Source of the DNA: Epiperipatus broadwayi
Lineage: Eukaryota; Onychophora; Udeonychophora; Euonychophora; Peripatidae
Assembly: GCA_028023455.1 (NCBI GenBank)
Contig: JAQFVV010012396.1
Span: 23,000,750-23,064,749 of the forward strand
Reading direction: 5' to 3'
Length of the DNA: 64,000 nucleotides
Shown: piece after piece, positions 22,889 to 39,272 of the stretch
How positions within the stretch are numbered: position 1 is the stretch's first letter
Layout: the number at the start of each line of letters is the position of its first letter
Program-made: the position numbers and the translations under genes
Notes under the pieces: model-generated
The model's input: only the letters and a program-made list of their open reading frames with translations
Told to the model about the DNA's origin: nothing
Databases searched by the model: none

Positions 22889-23640
22889 TTAACCAAAAGA
22901 CTGTTTTTTACGAGGCTCCTCGTAGACATCTGACGTCACTCTAACTCAGCCGATTCTTATGCTAAAAAATTCGTTCGATACGTTTTGAAGAGGTTTTTAA
23001 AAGTTCTGTAAGATGGTGACCTCTTCCGACTTATTTTACAAGTAAAAAATAAAAAAAATGCATTTAAACCTAAACAAAGAAAGAACATTATTTGTGATTG
23101 GTTCTTTGCAAGCTCTCAGCTGAAAAAGACATTCTGATTGGATGGAAAGAACAAAGAAACCGCCTGATCAAAGAAAATAAAGAAAAACGCTGAGATTTTC
23201 ATTTCGAATCCAATTTTAAGTATTATAAAATTATATTTATGGAAATTAAAAATTATTTTCAGAGAAAATAATAAAAAAACAAAATTATTTTCGAAAAATA
23301 TTGAAGATTTTAGTAAAAATATTGAAGATGTAGTAAAAAGAAATATTTACTTTTCTATAACGTAAAAGTCGATCTTTTTGTTTATATTATAGCTTTAATG
23401 TTGCCGAAATTGAATATTTTAGAATAAATAAATAGCAATTTATTTTTGAAAGAACTTTCGTTCTCTTCATAACCTGAAAAATTAATAATATACTTTTTAT
23501 AAACGTATCTGAGTTGAATTTAATATTATAGGCGAATATGTTTTAACAATAGGCTTTGTCTTCAGTTTGTGAGTTGGCCAATTAAAAGATTTGATTTTTA
23601 CCTCATACAACCAATACTATAATTAGCGGTTAAAAAAGAA
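22889..23640 (-). mobile_element. piggyBac-like MITE, copy 2
   Basis: Reverse orientation relative to copy 1 and closely similar: shared stretches include 'acgaggctcctcgt', 'attttacaagtaaaaaata', 'atttaaacctaaacaaagaa', and a terminal cataca.ccaata followed by 'ctataattagcggttaaaa'. Left end TTAACC (22889-22894). The right end reads gcggttaaaaaagaagg where copy 1 predicts gcggttaaaaggttaa, so the right TTAA has mutated. Length about 750 bp agrees with copy 1 minus its nested insertion (747 bp). It carries TGACGTCA at 22931-22938 and no fold-back. Confidence 0.85.
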
Positions 23641-24698
23641 GGAATTACTTTTTGAATATAAAAAATAGTTAACATTAAACCTATAAAATATAATAAATAT
23701 TTATTTTACATGACTATAAATGTTAATAGATATAATATCACATAGTTCTGAAGAAATTTTTCTTTGTCTTTATGGGAGACCATGCAAATAAAAAATTTAG
23801 AGTGGAATTTTATATCGAATTATTCACATAAGAGTGACCTGTAAAGTGATTGCATTTTTAAAAAAAACATTTTCTGCTTTAACAAATAAGAACAAAATAT
23901 TTCTAAAGCAAAACCAAACAGATTTTTTAAAAAATTTCGTTAAAAGTAATAGCATATTTAAATTATTTTTATAAATGATATATATTTCAAAATTAACAAC
24001 AAGTTGGATACAATAAGTATTGGAAACTATTAAGTTTTTTAAACTGTGATGCAAGGGAATATTTTCAGAACATCTGGAACAGCTTAGAAACTGAATAAAT
24101 AGATGCTTGATTATGTTTTGACAAGTTTTACTTGATGTACAATTTACAAGATCGACATTATTTATTTAAATCATATCATTCACTTGGCCAATTTATTTAA
24201 AAATTGAGTAATGCAGATAAAATGATGATAAAATAAAAAATGGATAACCACTAATACAATAATAAATTCTTCAGCACTGTATAAACATAACTTCATTTTT
24301 ATGTGGCTTAGTTTTAACATTCATGGGAGAATTCATTTCTTACTCCTTTTTATGCTATGCAAGTAAAAATAATTAAGTATTTAAAATATAAGTAAGTACA
24401 GCATTTCCTCAATATTATTCATAATTTTTGGTCTTGACTAAATAACCAAATAGTGGCAATGTGTGTGTATATATATGTATGAATATCCGCCATTATTATA
24501 TGAATTATAAACTCTATAACAGGTTGTATACTTTAATATGTAAAGTAATAATCTATGAAACTTTCAATTCATTAGATCAGACTCATTTTTGTGCAATAAA
24601 TCATACTTTTTTGACTTTTCTATTTCGATATTTTCTAAATGACTTCAATAATATGTAGATTGAACTCAAGCACATATTTTTTTTATGTTTTGTGAAAC
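23641..24698. other. AT-rich noncoding DNA
   Basis: No feature supported. Frames at 24054-23824 (minus) and 24461-24658 (plus) resemble nothing and have AT-driven composition. Confidence 0.5.
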
Positions 24699-24781
24699 AT
24701 ATCTACTCAAACTTACCATATATATATATATATATATATATGGTATATATGATATATATATATGGTAAGTTTGAGTAGATA

Positions 24782-24782
<1 letters not shown>
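24699..24782. repeat. 84-bp hairpin around a TA core
   Basis: 'atatctactcaaacttacca' followed by TA repeats at the left is mirrored by TA repeats followed by 'tggtaagtttgagtagatat' at the right, a perfect inverted repeat outside the TA core. A second TA array (24787-24819) follows at once. Confidence 0.85.

Positions 24783-24786
<4 letters not shown>

Positions 24787-24819
<33 letters not shown>
24787..24819. repeat. (TA)n, 33 bp
   Basis: Second TA run adjoining the hairpin at 24699-24782. Confidence 0.95.
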
Positions 24820-24822
<3 letters not shown>

Positions 24823-25143
24823 AATTATAAGAAACTGAACATGAAGTAACTGGAGCTTTTAGTGAGTTATATATACAAATAAATCTTCCAAAAGATAGTC
24901 GACACCACCTGCCCCTTAGCATACTCTGCTTTCATCCTCTGAATGCTAAAAAGAGTGATTCTTATCAATTATTCTAGAGATGTATATTGTCAATGGAGCA
25001 GGTTCATTCATACATTTAAAATTATGTAAGTAAATTGAGCATATGTGGTAACAAATGTTGGGAGGGACAGACTGGATCATCTGTCTTTTGGAGGTTTTAT
25101 TTATGCATATAACTCACTGGAAGCTTCAGTTACTTTCTGTTCA

Positions 25144-27920
<2,777 letters not shown>

Positions 27921-27959
<39 letters not shown>

Positions 27960-27982
27960 TTATTTTATAATTTTTTTTTAAG

Positions 27983-28072
<90 letters not shown>
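27921..28072. repeat. Two (TA)n arrays (37 and 88 bp)
   Basis: 27921-27957 and 27985-28072, separated by 27 bases of T-rich text. Together they create the frame at 27858-28073. Confidence 0.98.
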
Positions 28073-28073
<1 letters not shown>

Positions 28074-31000
28074 CATTTCCAAAAAGACAAAGAAAGTAAA
28101 TTTAAATAAAAAAATAATATATATATTTTTATTTTAAATATCAACTAATTCAAACGATAGAAGTATATTGTTTTAAGCAGAATTTCAATGATTTTTCAGA
28201 TTCGTTGTTTTATTTTCGCATGTGTAATTATGCTTGTTTGTGAATTTAAAATACAATTTATTTGACAAATATTTGATTTAATGTATAGAGCAAAGCAAAG
28301 AAGATAGTGTTCCATAACTTTTTTTATTGTTGTAATTAATGAAAGAAATGATATCCAACATTTTCTTAGAATTTGATTTGATTTTTGATGTTTTTCATTA
28401 TTACTTTAAATTTATTATTCATTCTATTTCTCAAATATCATTTTTTTTAAAATTCAATATAATCTATGGCCATATTTGTTTTTCAAAATCTGATGGATAA
28501 ATTATGAAACTAAATATAGTACCATGCAATGTTAAATTTTGAAATTACTTTTCAAATTTCACTTTTATCTTTTTAGCATAATTATTGATGAATTAAATAA
28601 ATTAAATTTTTATTTAGTTTTGAATTCTATCCATTCATTTTTTTTATTGTGAGAAATCAGAATGTCTTTACTGAATAAATAAATATATTAACAGTTTTTT
28701 TTAATTTTTGAAAAGCATGTAAGGTTTTTATCCTGCAAATAAACATTCAAATTATTGAAATAATTTATAGCATTTATTAATAAAATTCAAGTTTTATTAA
28801 CAAACATGATTATAAAAATGTAGCACTTTTTTATAATTAATTTTAAAATATTTTAATTACTTAATATAAATTATAAATTGACATTAAATTTTATTATGCA
28901 AATTTTTCTTTTTATAAAACTTATCAAATTTTTGAGTTAACATTAGATTTTTATATACTGAATTTAGATCAGCTAATAAGGATTTAACTATGAGATGGAG
29001 CTAAAATTGCTTCATTAAATTTATAGTTTTATTTAAAACTTCAGTTAATTATTTAATAGAAGCTTTATGTATTAACACTCTTTACGAACTATATAATAAA
29101 ATTATACAAATTACACTCTCTACACGTTTTAATAAAAGTTATAATATTTTTGATTAACAGTTGTGGCATCTAATGGGACAAATTATATCACCTTAATTAT
29201 GCATCTTAATACTATTTGATCCACTAAAATAGCTGATTATGTAAATAAAATAAACTGAATTTTACATATTTTAATGAAGATGATAATCTGGATCAACTGA
29301 TGATTGCTGGTTTAGCATAAAATATTAATATTGGTGATTATTTATCTTTTCAACATATATGTGTTCAAGTGTATCAGTGATGTGATATAGAGTGGTGAGT
29401 GGTGGGTCATGTGAAAGCCTGTGCTCATATACCCTATATATTTTAATGAAGAAAGAAAATTAAACAAATTATTGAATGTCATGATTGCATTTATTTTTTA
29501 ATTTTTAAAATATTTTCCCGAAACAATAAATATTATATTTGCTCAAAGATTTCTGTTTACTAATGATTATGCATATTTGGCAATATAAAATTTCACATCA
29601 CTGTTTCTGATTCATAAATATTTTTTAAAGTTTACTTTTATTTTATACATTTTGATCTTTTTTCTATTGGAATTTTCATGTTGAATGTAAATGCATGGTA
29701 TCATCTTGTTACTGATGTTTGGCTTGTTGCACTTTTTATGCATAAACTTCATGTAACATTATCGAATATTTTTCTAACTCTATCCTTACATTTTTCCCAC
29801 AGAGTTTAAAATATGTTAGATCTCTGTTTCTGTTTTAAATATTGATAAAATAAAAATCATATTAGATGTAATTTTTATTATTATAATATCTTATAAATCC
29901 AATGCTAATTTAACATTATTAACAACAGTAACTATATGACTTTTGCCAATTGTAATGGATCTATTGATATAACAATACATATCCTATTAAGCATTATTAG
30001 GAGTCCATGCAAAAATTGACAAATAAATAAATAAAATACTAAGAACAGATTGCAATACAACTTTGAAATTTATGGAGAAAATACGAAAAAACAAATACAA
30101 AAAATTTTAAAAAAAATTAGATTTGGTTTAAAAAAAATCTTGCTTACTTCCATATGTCTTTGCATGTCAACCATTGATTCTTGGTCATATATATTTGATC
30201 TTAGATATAGTGCATATAAACTAGAAAATAAATATTTAAACTCTTACTATCTATTACTTCATTAACCTATTATTGACATATTATTTTACCTTGTTAAGAG
30301 GTCTATGTTTGCAGTGAGTTATTTAATGATATATTTTTATTTTTTTAGATAATGTTATATTTCTGATTTTGATTCAACTCCAATTACAAATTGCCATTTT
30401 TTAGAAATATCTTATAATTTTCCAATCACTCAAAATATATTTTCTTTGTATCATAATGTTTTCCAACCATTTGTGTTATCAGTAATAGTCCTTAAGTAGG
30501 TATCTAGCTATATTTAGTTGGAAAATAAACATTCCAAACCAGTTCCAGTATATTGACTATAAAACAAAACTTGATTATATTATATATCCTTCAAAATATT
30601 TGGAAAGATATCATATATATCTGAACCTTAATCCATGTTATATATTATGTAGCTTTTTGTAGCTATCTACAAGTTAAAAAATAAAGTTGTTATAGAAGTG
30701 TATAGACTTGAAAAAGAAAAAGAGTAGATTGAATCTTGGGAATTGTGATAGAAATTGTCAGTACATTTTCTTTAAATATTTTATGGATCTTTGAGAAAAA
30801 AATAATAATAACAATATCTCATAAATGTTTTTTTGAAAAATGAATAGAAATTTTATGTAAAAGAAATAAATTGAAGTTGTTACAATTAAAAAGTAAACCA
30901 AAAAATCATCAAGTTATTGAAATTAATATAAAATATGGTTTGTTTCAAAGTGAAGTGTAATTTGTAAATATGTATATATAGTAATTACACCTTTATTGTT

Positions 31001-32057
31001 AAAAGAAGATTGCCTGGACAACAGTTTGAAATTGTTGATTGTTATTGATATTGGGATTGTCTAAATGTTGACAGGCTTTTAATGATATATATATATTCTC
31101 TACTTCTTTTCTCTCTTTTTTTTGTTTTTAAACTTAAAAAAAAATGTTATTAATAAAGAAACATAATTATGTAATTAAAGATAAATTAATTAAAATAAGG
31201 TGATTTTGGAGATAGGTGGCTTAAGGTATTATATAACATGTTTGTTTTCAAAATGTGGTAATGATAAGCTATAAATTGTTTGTGATAATTGATGTAAATT
31301 CAGAACATATTATGCTATCAGAGTGATCCATGTTTCTTACTTTCCATAAAAAAGTTAAATAGAGCAAATTGTATATTATCTAATGGCATTAGTTTACCCT
31401 CGAGGACATAAGAAATTAACTACATAAAGATTTAGTAAACTAAGTATTTGTGCTGCTTCAATATGAATTAGTGCTGAAATTATACTGATCATTGAACTAT
31501 TTTATTTGTGTAAAAGCAAAGATAATAACTATAAACCCATTTGAATTTATACATTTTCTTTCCTTTGGGACTTAAAATTTAATGAATTTTTTATACTTAA
31601 AGACTTTCTAGTACAATCTTTTATGTTTTTTTATGTATTTTATCTATATATTTAGTTTAAATTAGTATTTATAATTTATCTACTGATGATAGTTATATCT
31701 CTACTAAAATCTTTATTAAAATTACTTATTGTAAGTTTAAATGAGAGTGAATTCTGAGAATATAGCTCTAAGTCATTTTATTTTAAATTAATTGTTATAA
31801 TAAAAATATCAATAATGACCCAGAAGTCACCTATCATTAGATTTTTTATAAATTAATGTATGACTTAAACTAAGGACTATTAGATTCAGAAGTATTTAAA
31901 TAGATCAATTATTAAGAGAGATAGGTTGAATATAATGGTATTTGCTTATTGAAATTTTGTTAGGGTGTGAGTTTTTGTGTAACAATATAACTAAAATACT
32001 ATAGAACTTGTTAGTTAAAGACTGATAGGCAAATCTTCAATTTGGTATTACATATAG

Positions 32058-32059
<2 letters not shown>
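28073..32059. other. AT-rich noncoding DNA
   Basis: Nothing supported in nearly 4 kb. The frame at 30050-30265 is Lys/Ile/Leu-rich with no motif. Confidence 0.6.

Positions 32060-32152
<93 letters not shown>
32060..32152. repeat. (TA)n, 93 bp
   Basis: Uninterrupted TA array between 'catatagctt' and 'tttctcatgg'. Confidence 0.98.
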
Positions 32153-32154
<2 letters not shown>

Positions 32155-32653
32155 CTCATGGATAAATGAATTCTTAGCATTATTTCTGGGAGCTTCCATA
32201 TAATAAAAATGTAATAACTAAATAGTTGACATTTCAGTACAATAAAAAGTTCTTTTTTCAGAGCTTCTTCTTTCTCAAATTATAAGAATGTGTGTAGTGA
32301 GATTTAAAATCATTATTTTTTTCTTTGTTATTTTTCTCCTCATTCTCAAATTCTATTCATTGAGAAATTTAAAAAAAATATTCTCCAATAGCTTTTTACA
32401 AATATTGTTCATTTTTTTCAATGCACATTTTTCATTTATAGTCTTAAATCTTTTAAAAATCTCTATGGCTTCCTTTAGCAGTCTTTGGTCATATTGTTTG
32501 ATTTTTGCCAGAGTGTGTTTTATGAAAATTGATGTGATGGTTAGTTAATTTAATGTGTGAATAAATTACTGATGAATTGGATTTTATTCTACCTGCCAAA
32601 ATGCATTGTTCTTTTCCTATGTTTATTCTATGATTGGTCTGGCCAATGTATGA

Positions 32654-32675
32654 ATATATATATATATATATATAT
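32654..32675. repeat. (TA)n, 22 bp
   Basis: Short TA run followed by 'gataaacaaaa', the same phrase that follows the TA run at 52207-52222. The two may be tails of one repeat family. Confidence 0.85.
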
Positions 32676-32728
32676 GATAAACAAAACAAATTATACATTT
32701 CATAACTTGCTATAGCTTGCCTTTTATG

Positions 32729-32947
32729 TTACTAGATGGAGCTTTACCAATAGCCCACAATCAAGCTTAGTTTACATAAACACTGAGAGAGATAGATCTT
32801 CCTGCCCTTTACTGATGTGAGCCAACTAGCTTGAAACCATGGTTTAAAGGTTGGAGACCATTTGAAAGAGATATTGAATTCTATCTTTCTCAGTGTTTAT
32901 GTAAACTAAGCTTGATCATGGGCTATTGATAAAGCTCCATCTAGTAA
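32729..32947. mobile_element. 219-bp hairpin MITE
   Basis: Arms 32729-32795 and 32881-32947 (67 bp each) are reverse complements with few mismatches. They begin 'ttactagatggagcttta' and include 'aagcttagtttacataaac'. The 85-bp centre is unrelated to the arms. Flanks are T/A-rich, so a TA target duplication is possible but cannot be proven. The TA array at 32948-32964 adjoins the right end. Long terminal inverted repeats and no coding capacity fit a non-autonomous DNA transposon of the Tc1/mariner-like or fold-back kind. Confidence 0.75.
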
Positions 32948-33075
32948 TATATATATATATATAATGAAGCAGTCGGATCTGAGTTCGATCCTAGCTTCAT
33001 GACATCTAGCCATAAGCCCACTTCAAACCCTAGTACTAACCTTAAATTTCCGATCCAATGGGGCTTTATACGTTC
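32948..33075 (+). mobile_element. tRNA-like SINE fragment
   Basis: After a short TA run, 'ggatctgagttcgatccta' (about 32975-32993) matches the polymerase III B box (GGTTCGANTCC-like). The next 90 bases are of mixed composition ('ctagccataagcccacttc', 'gatccaatggggctttata'). No A box or cloverleaf precedes it, so it is a partial or reordered SINE, not a tRNA gene. Confidence 0.4.
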
Positions 33076-33308
33076 AATCCACACTAATTTCCATAAAAGA
33101 ATAACTTATTTCATAAATGCGTATTAAAATTAATTAGTTTCAGATTTAAATAGATCAATTCTATTAATAAATTCATGATAGAATTATTCATGAATTTATA
33201 TATTATAACTGTGTGATTGTGCGTATATATTTGTAAATATTTAAATATATATAATTGTTTAAAAGTTTCATTGCGTCAGGAATGTTTGATTTTATTTTTA
33301 AATAATTT

Positions 33309-33515
33309 GTTAAAGTTTTATTGATTAAAAGTACATTCTTTCGATAAGCTTTCAGATTTTCCCTTTCCAAAAACAACAGTTAAAGTTTTATTAATTAGAA
33401 AAAAAAAGATAAGGATTTCCTAATTAAAATCATTTTCTGATTTTAAGAATTCATTTTCTAATTAGAAAATGAATTCAAGTTAATGAGTTTGAAAGTCTTA
33501 TCGAAGGAATGTATC
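33309..33515. repeat. Fold-back with a perfect 30-bp palindrome
   Basis: Outer arms 'acattctttcgataagcttt' (about 33331-33350) and its diverged complement near 33490-33513 surround an inner perfect palindrome at 33447-33476. The latter starts with an EcoRI-type gaattc, has ttctaattagaa at its centre and ends with gaattc. 'agttaaagttttattnatta' occurs twice in the left part (about 33310 and 33379). This looks like a small fold-back element with internal rearrangement. Confidence 0.55.
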
Positions 33516-34619
33516 TAAAAACAACCAGTAAATCTAAAAACATTGATAATGAAAGAAGTGCTAGCCTGAAGGCATCAGAGAGGACAGTATATATAGCTCT
33601 GAAAACTTTGGAGAAAAAAAAAGCCATCTATGTTGTAGAGAAATGCAGTAAACTCTATGCATTTTAAATCATGAATTTAAATAGTGTTTTGATTATGGTG
33701 AAGGGATAGAACATCAGGAATCTGGCTATGGTTCCTGAAGCCCTTAGAGAATCTTCGATGAAGCTTCTAAATTCTTTCTGGACCAATCATGCTGCTAAAA
33801 TTATGAAAAGCCACTAAAATGCTGTTCCAGTAATCAACTAAATGTGTGCCTACGTTTTTTTTACCAACTCGGACGTGTAAACTAAGGATCCAGCCCGAAA
33901 GAAATGGGTAATATATTTCCATAAATTTCTGGCCAGTTCTGAACATTATTTTACACTCCCTTTTACAGCTCTTTTATTCTTTAATGTAACAATATTTATA
34001 AAACCTTTTATTCATGCTACTGTAAATTTATATCGTAATTCTCTCAATCTCTAGTCTTTAAACTTTCTCTTTTTTTACTTGGCGGTTCATTTACTATATT
34101 ATATATATATTTATTGTGCGATTTATTAATGTCATTTATTTTTAATTATATGCCAATAATCTTTCGACTCGATGATCTCCTTTGTTTCCTTTGCCTTGTG
34201 CAAATAGTAATATATTAATTCTAATAGTAATTCTCGCCCATTAGAACTAAATTTACAGTTCTATCAATTATCGAGTCAAAAGAAATTATTAAATGTGTGT
34301 TATTTTTATAATTGGCTAATAATAAATTATTAGCTCCATTTTTAATCTATGCCCCAGTTATTTTTTGTATTCACCAATATGTATTTATTCATATATAATC
34401 TTAAAATGTTTTTATTGCAAAAAGGGCCGATAAAGGATTAAATATATTTTAATTCAACTTTGTTATATTCTATTAAGATTCAGGAAGGACACAATATTTG
34501 GGGCATAATTAATATGATTTACAAATACTTTAAAATAGTTTTGATTAAAAGCTCATTTGACTTTGATTAAATTGATCAAGTCATCACATAGAGCATTCTA
34601 TAATCGGGTTTTATTTTTC
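33516..34619. other. AT-rich noncoding DNA
   Basis: No feature supported. 33540-33780 is slightly less AT-rich but has stops in all frames. Confidence 0.5.
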
Positions 34620-34920
34620 AAACGATGACTATCAAGTCATCATCTTCGAACGTTGCTGACGTAGGGCAATCTTCTGCTCCGTTAGGCTGGTCAGTGATCA
34701 TATTTCTGTTATTTTAAATTATTGAGAAAGAAAGCACTTCCTCTCCTGTTCATATTAGTCAAAGGGCATAAGACTTGTCAGACGCAAGCCGCCACAGGAC
34801 TTCGATTATCGACTAGCTATCGTCTTTCAATTTCATTTTATAGCTCATAATTCATCAGCACCGTTACATCTCTGTTCTGGTAAAGCCCACTATGATGCTC
34901 ATAATTCATGATGAAGTGAT
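34620..34920. other. GC-richer island, unrecognised
   Basis: Stands out by CpG-containing text ('cttcgaacgttgctgacgta', 'gtcagacgcaagccgccaca'). 'gctcataattcat' occurs at 34842 and 34898. No long frame. Probably an old repeat fragment, but no partner is present in this window. Confidence 0.3.
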
Positions 34921-35419
34921 TTAAATTAAAGTCCAACAAATTATCCATTTTATCTCAAAATAAGTTTTCTAATAAAAATTAAAGTTATGCCCTAAAATAT
35001 GCATCTTGCTCTTCATGATGGATTTGCGAATGTGAAAATAAATATCACATTCTTTCGTATAAAATTAGAGTAAAAATTTTCTTTACTAATGAATACCTTT
35101 ATCTGCCTTTTATTTTTTTGTTGGGGGCATAGACATAGAATTCCAATATTGCGTAATATCCATTGGCATATAATAAGGACCGCTACTATTATTATAATTC
35201 TAAACTATATTAAAGGCTAGAGGTGAGTAATATAATCATTATCTTATTCAACCAAACAAATTATTATTATTAAATATTTTCTAAACACACTTGGTTTCTT
35301 AGTTCATAATTCTTTTATAATTATTTTAATGTTAATACTCGCTGTCTGTGTTGGCAACCCGAACATATACATATGATTCGATTTAAAATCATTTTTAGTC
35401 AGTTTATTATCAGATATTA

Positions 35420-35612
35420 ATGTCAGTTCAGGGGTCTCTGATCCTCACCAACCATTAAGCTAGTTTCTTGGTGCATAGCACTGTGCCGGCGATTTCTACT
35501 AATCTGAGCTAGTGAGTTGGGTTTGAATTCAGTTTGATTCAGCTGAGTTGGGATCCAACTTGCAGTTCTTTTGGTGGGTTTTTCAATTGGTACAATATAT
35601 ATATATATATAT
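35420..35612 (+). mobile_element. SINE-like repeat with TA tail
   Basis: Contains 'ctgagctagtgagttgggtt' (35516 on) followed by tgaattc, a plausible degenerate polymerase III promoter region, and ends 'caattggtacaatatatat' with a TA run at 35594-35612. The shared opening and tail link it to 1311-1506. Its 5' part (about 35430-35510, with 'cactgtgccggcgatttcta') has no match there. Confidence 0.5.
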
Positions 35613-38600
35613 CATTTAATGATTTGGGAATGCATTTAATAAAATTACAAGCATTATAAATTTGATTATATATAGTATATGAAGAATCTTACTTTAACAT
35701 GCAAGTTTTTAGATTTATTAAAATTTTATGCAGTTAATATTTTGTGCAATTGATATTGTAATATGAATTTAATATACTTGTTAAAGTTTTCTAGTGTATT
35801 CTTCTATAGACTTTTTCTCAAAAGATGATGATTGCTCAGCATTGAAACTAAATGCATATTAATATTCTTAAGTAAAAAAATCCCATACTAATTATTAGAA
35901 GCCTGTTTGGATACAATCATGTTGGATTTGCCTACAGTGAGATTGGCATTTGAAGTATTTACACCCACTTCCATGGCTTAATAAGTATGACCACCAGTGT
36001 TAAGTTTAATTAAACAAATTATTGTAAAGATCATAAATATACAAGTTATTTGTCAAATGTATTTGTAATGTATTTATATGACTTATAAATATGATAGTAT
36101 TATTAGGATTAATTATATGTTTTGAATTAACAATTTTTTATTTTTTGGATTTGTTTCTTTTAATTCATATGGTTTATTTTTAGATTAGCTATTTCTCTAT
36201 TGATATAAGTTTTTATTCTCAATTTTATTTGTAATAATTATGACAGATGTAAAAAATAAACTTACTATGTTCTGGATTTTTTTTATTATATAAATTAGAT
36301 TTCATTTTATCTGTTACATCAATATCCGGTTGTCCTTTTCTTTATGGAATAAAGTCATGTTATTTTTATTTAACTAAAATACAGGATTACAAGATTTTAA
36401 ATAAACAGACTTTGGACTTACCATATGATATGTGGTCATAATTGCATTTGTGGAAATGGTTTGTTAATTATTGCAAAACAAATTATTTTCTCTTTCTATT
36501 TTTTATTCTACATTTACAATGGACATACATATTTCTTCTATTATGATAATGATTAATTAAGATTGGGTGGTTTTTGCCTTTAAAGTTAATACTTTTTATT
36601 TTCAATATTTTGCTGGTTCACCTATAATTTTCAGATGACTCATTTTCAAACTAAGACAAATTTTACATCATTTATTTGAGTTAATTATCTAAGATTTAAT
36701 AATCACCTATCCTGTTCTCAAATGTTCAAAATTTAACAATGATACTTATTTTGACTTTGAGTAATATATATCAAATTAATTTTCTGAATATCTTTTGACT
36801 AGAGTGGTTAATTTTAGCTAATTTATTACTTACTTATGTATTAGTTTACTATTTAATAATGCCTGAAGTATAAGCTTTAATTTTTTAAGAGCAAATTTTC
36901 TTTATTTTCACTTCAGTAGTTATATTTTATACAAATTATAAGTTATATGATAAATTAGAAATTAATGATACCTCATTTACAAGCTTTAGTTTATTTAAAA
37001 AAACATGACCAAAAATTAAGAATAGTAAAATTTAGCTTATAATATAAAAGTGTTTTTGTACATTTTGATATCTTGTGAACCAAAATGTAGAAAGTATTAG
37101 ATCAGAAATATAATAATTATGTGATATTTTCTTGGAAGTCAAACGATATTCTGTCAGTCAAAAATAGACTAAAAACAAAAGTTTCTTTCAGTTGATCAAA
37201 TTGAATATTGCTCAGTTATCTTATTTTGTTTATTTATTTTACTCAATAGAAAATTGAACCATGCTTTAAACTTATGAGTATGCTAATCCACTATTGAACT
37301 TATTGTACATATTAAATGTAAATGTTTTGATAGCTTTATATGATTGGTCAATTGACCATTTTTATGTTTTAGATATTTTTTTATTAAAAATTAATGTCCA
37401 TGTATTTTAAATAAATTATGATGTAATTACAGTCCTGCCCTGTTGGTTTTTACCTTCATCTGAAAATGTAATAACAACAAATCATCAAACTCTTTGCTTA
37501 AACAATATGATAAAACATCTCTCCACTTTAGTGCCATCTAGAGTAAGTGACTATAAGCTGCATGTAAAATCCTCCCAACTTTGAATTTCTGGCCATGTTG
37601 ATACAAGCAAAAAACGGAAACTGTTATTATAATAAAGATTTAAATACTAAATATAGATATTTTATATGTATCTGCAAATCACTGACTAGTCTTTGCGTTA
37701 TCTGGACTATTCTGAGATTACAGAAATTCTTTCATTATCTGAATAAAATCTGTGACTGTTTTCAAGAGTTTAAAACATTTAGAGTACTAAATATAAATGT
37801 AATATATAGCTTTTTAAATGTATTTTTTTTGCTTTGCTAATGGTGTGATTATAATAATTTCTATGATAAACTTTATTATAGCTATTTAGTTATCTTTATT
37901 ATATTAAAATTGTTTAAATCTTTCACATATTATCCTTTTTATCATTAAAAATCTAGATAATATATATTCATTAACAATAATATTTATTTTTTTAAAAATG
38001 TTTTTAAAATAATAAATAATTTATTGCATATCTCAGCATAATAACATTTCAATTATTGTTTTTTAATACTCAGTGGATGTTAGTGCGTGATGTTGTTTCT
38101 TTTTTATTATTATTATTTATTTTGTTTTGTATTTCTCATGCATTTTTTATAAGGTTTCTAGTTAAACCTCTTGCTGATTTTTGTACAGTTTTTGACAGAC
38201 TGATACTGATATTATTTATCTCTTTGAAGTTATTCAAACATTTATTTTTAATCACAATGAGTGAACAATAAGTTAGAATAAATCTCCAGAGACTAATAGT
38301 CAAAATAAAACTCAGTTTTAAAATGCCATCCACCTATCCATTTTGATCAAAGTAGTCTAGAAAGCTTAATTACCTACTTCGCACTATTCAATTAATGGAA
38401 AAGCCTTATGGATTTATTATTTTTACGATTTTATTAACTAGAAAAAATTGCTTTCAACTATTTTTTCCATATTTAATTTTTTATCTTTTATAATCTACTT
38501 TTTATTTAAAACAACGATTTTCATTTTTAGAAACTATTAAATTATATATATAACTAAAATAATATTAACATTTTAGTGTTAGATTCTTGTAATGGTTGAT

Positions 38601-39194
38601 AAAAATTAAAAGAAATATTTGACCAAATATACATTTTAGTTTAGAGATTGTGATATAGATTAACGACACAGAAAATATTTCATGTCAAATAATTTATAAT
38701 AATGTTTTAAAGTTACAAACAATTTTAAAACATTTATAATAATATACATTTTATAAAAACTGAATGTAATATAGAAAAAAACGTAATATACACACTAATA
38801 ATATTTTACTTTAATGATGACACATGAAATAAATCTTCATAGTGAAGGAGAAGGCTTTACTTATCATATTTGTCATGCGAAAGTGATGATGATTTAACTA
38901 TTTTCCTTTTTTGTTTTACATCTACGCAGGGATAGCTAGATATCAATAAGTAACCAATGTAAAATGCTTATGTTTATTGACTGTAGATCATTTATTTAAA
39001 TAAAAAGACTTAAATTCTATTGTAATTTTTAAAATATATAAAATGTGTCTAATTCTGGATTCAACCATACACATGTGATAGGCATATACACACAAAATAA
39101 GGCAAATTACCTTCAGGTTAAATTTTTTTTTTGCAATTTGAAGTAATGCAAAAAGCTTCTATGGTGCAGTTCTAATTTATTAAAACATGCACAC
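35613..39194. other. AT-rich noncoding DNA
   Basis: No supported feature. Frames at 37595-37840, 38056-38271 and 38333-38136 show only AT-driven composition; the last two overlap on opposite strands. Confidence 0.55.
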
Positions 39195-39272
39195 AAATAT
39201 ATATATATATGCATGTATGCAGTAATAATGAATATATATATATATATATGCATGTATGCAGTAATAATGAAT
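39195..39272 (+). repeat. 39-bp tandem duplication with TA run
   Basis: 'gcatgtatgcagtaataatg' starts at 39211 and again at 39250, each preceded by a TA run. The copies look identical outside the TA run, so the event is recent. Confidence 0.9.

Noticed and set aside
32970-32995. Possible tRNA gene at a B-box match
   Set aside because: No A box, acceptor stem or cloverleaf around it; best seen as SINE debris. Similar partial matches near 1465, 18303 and 35530 were rejected as tRNA genes for the same reason.
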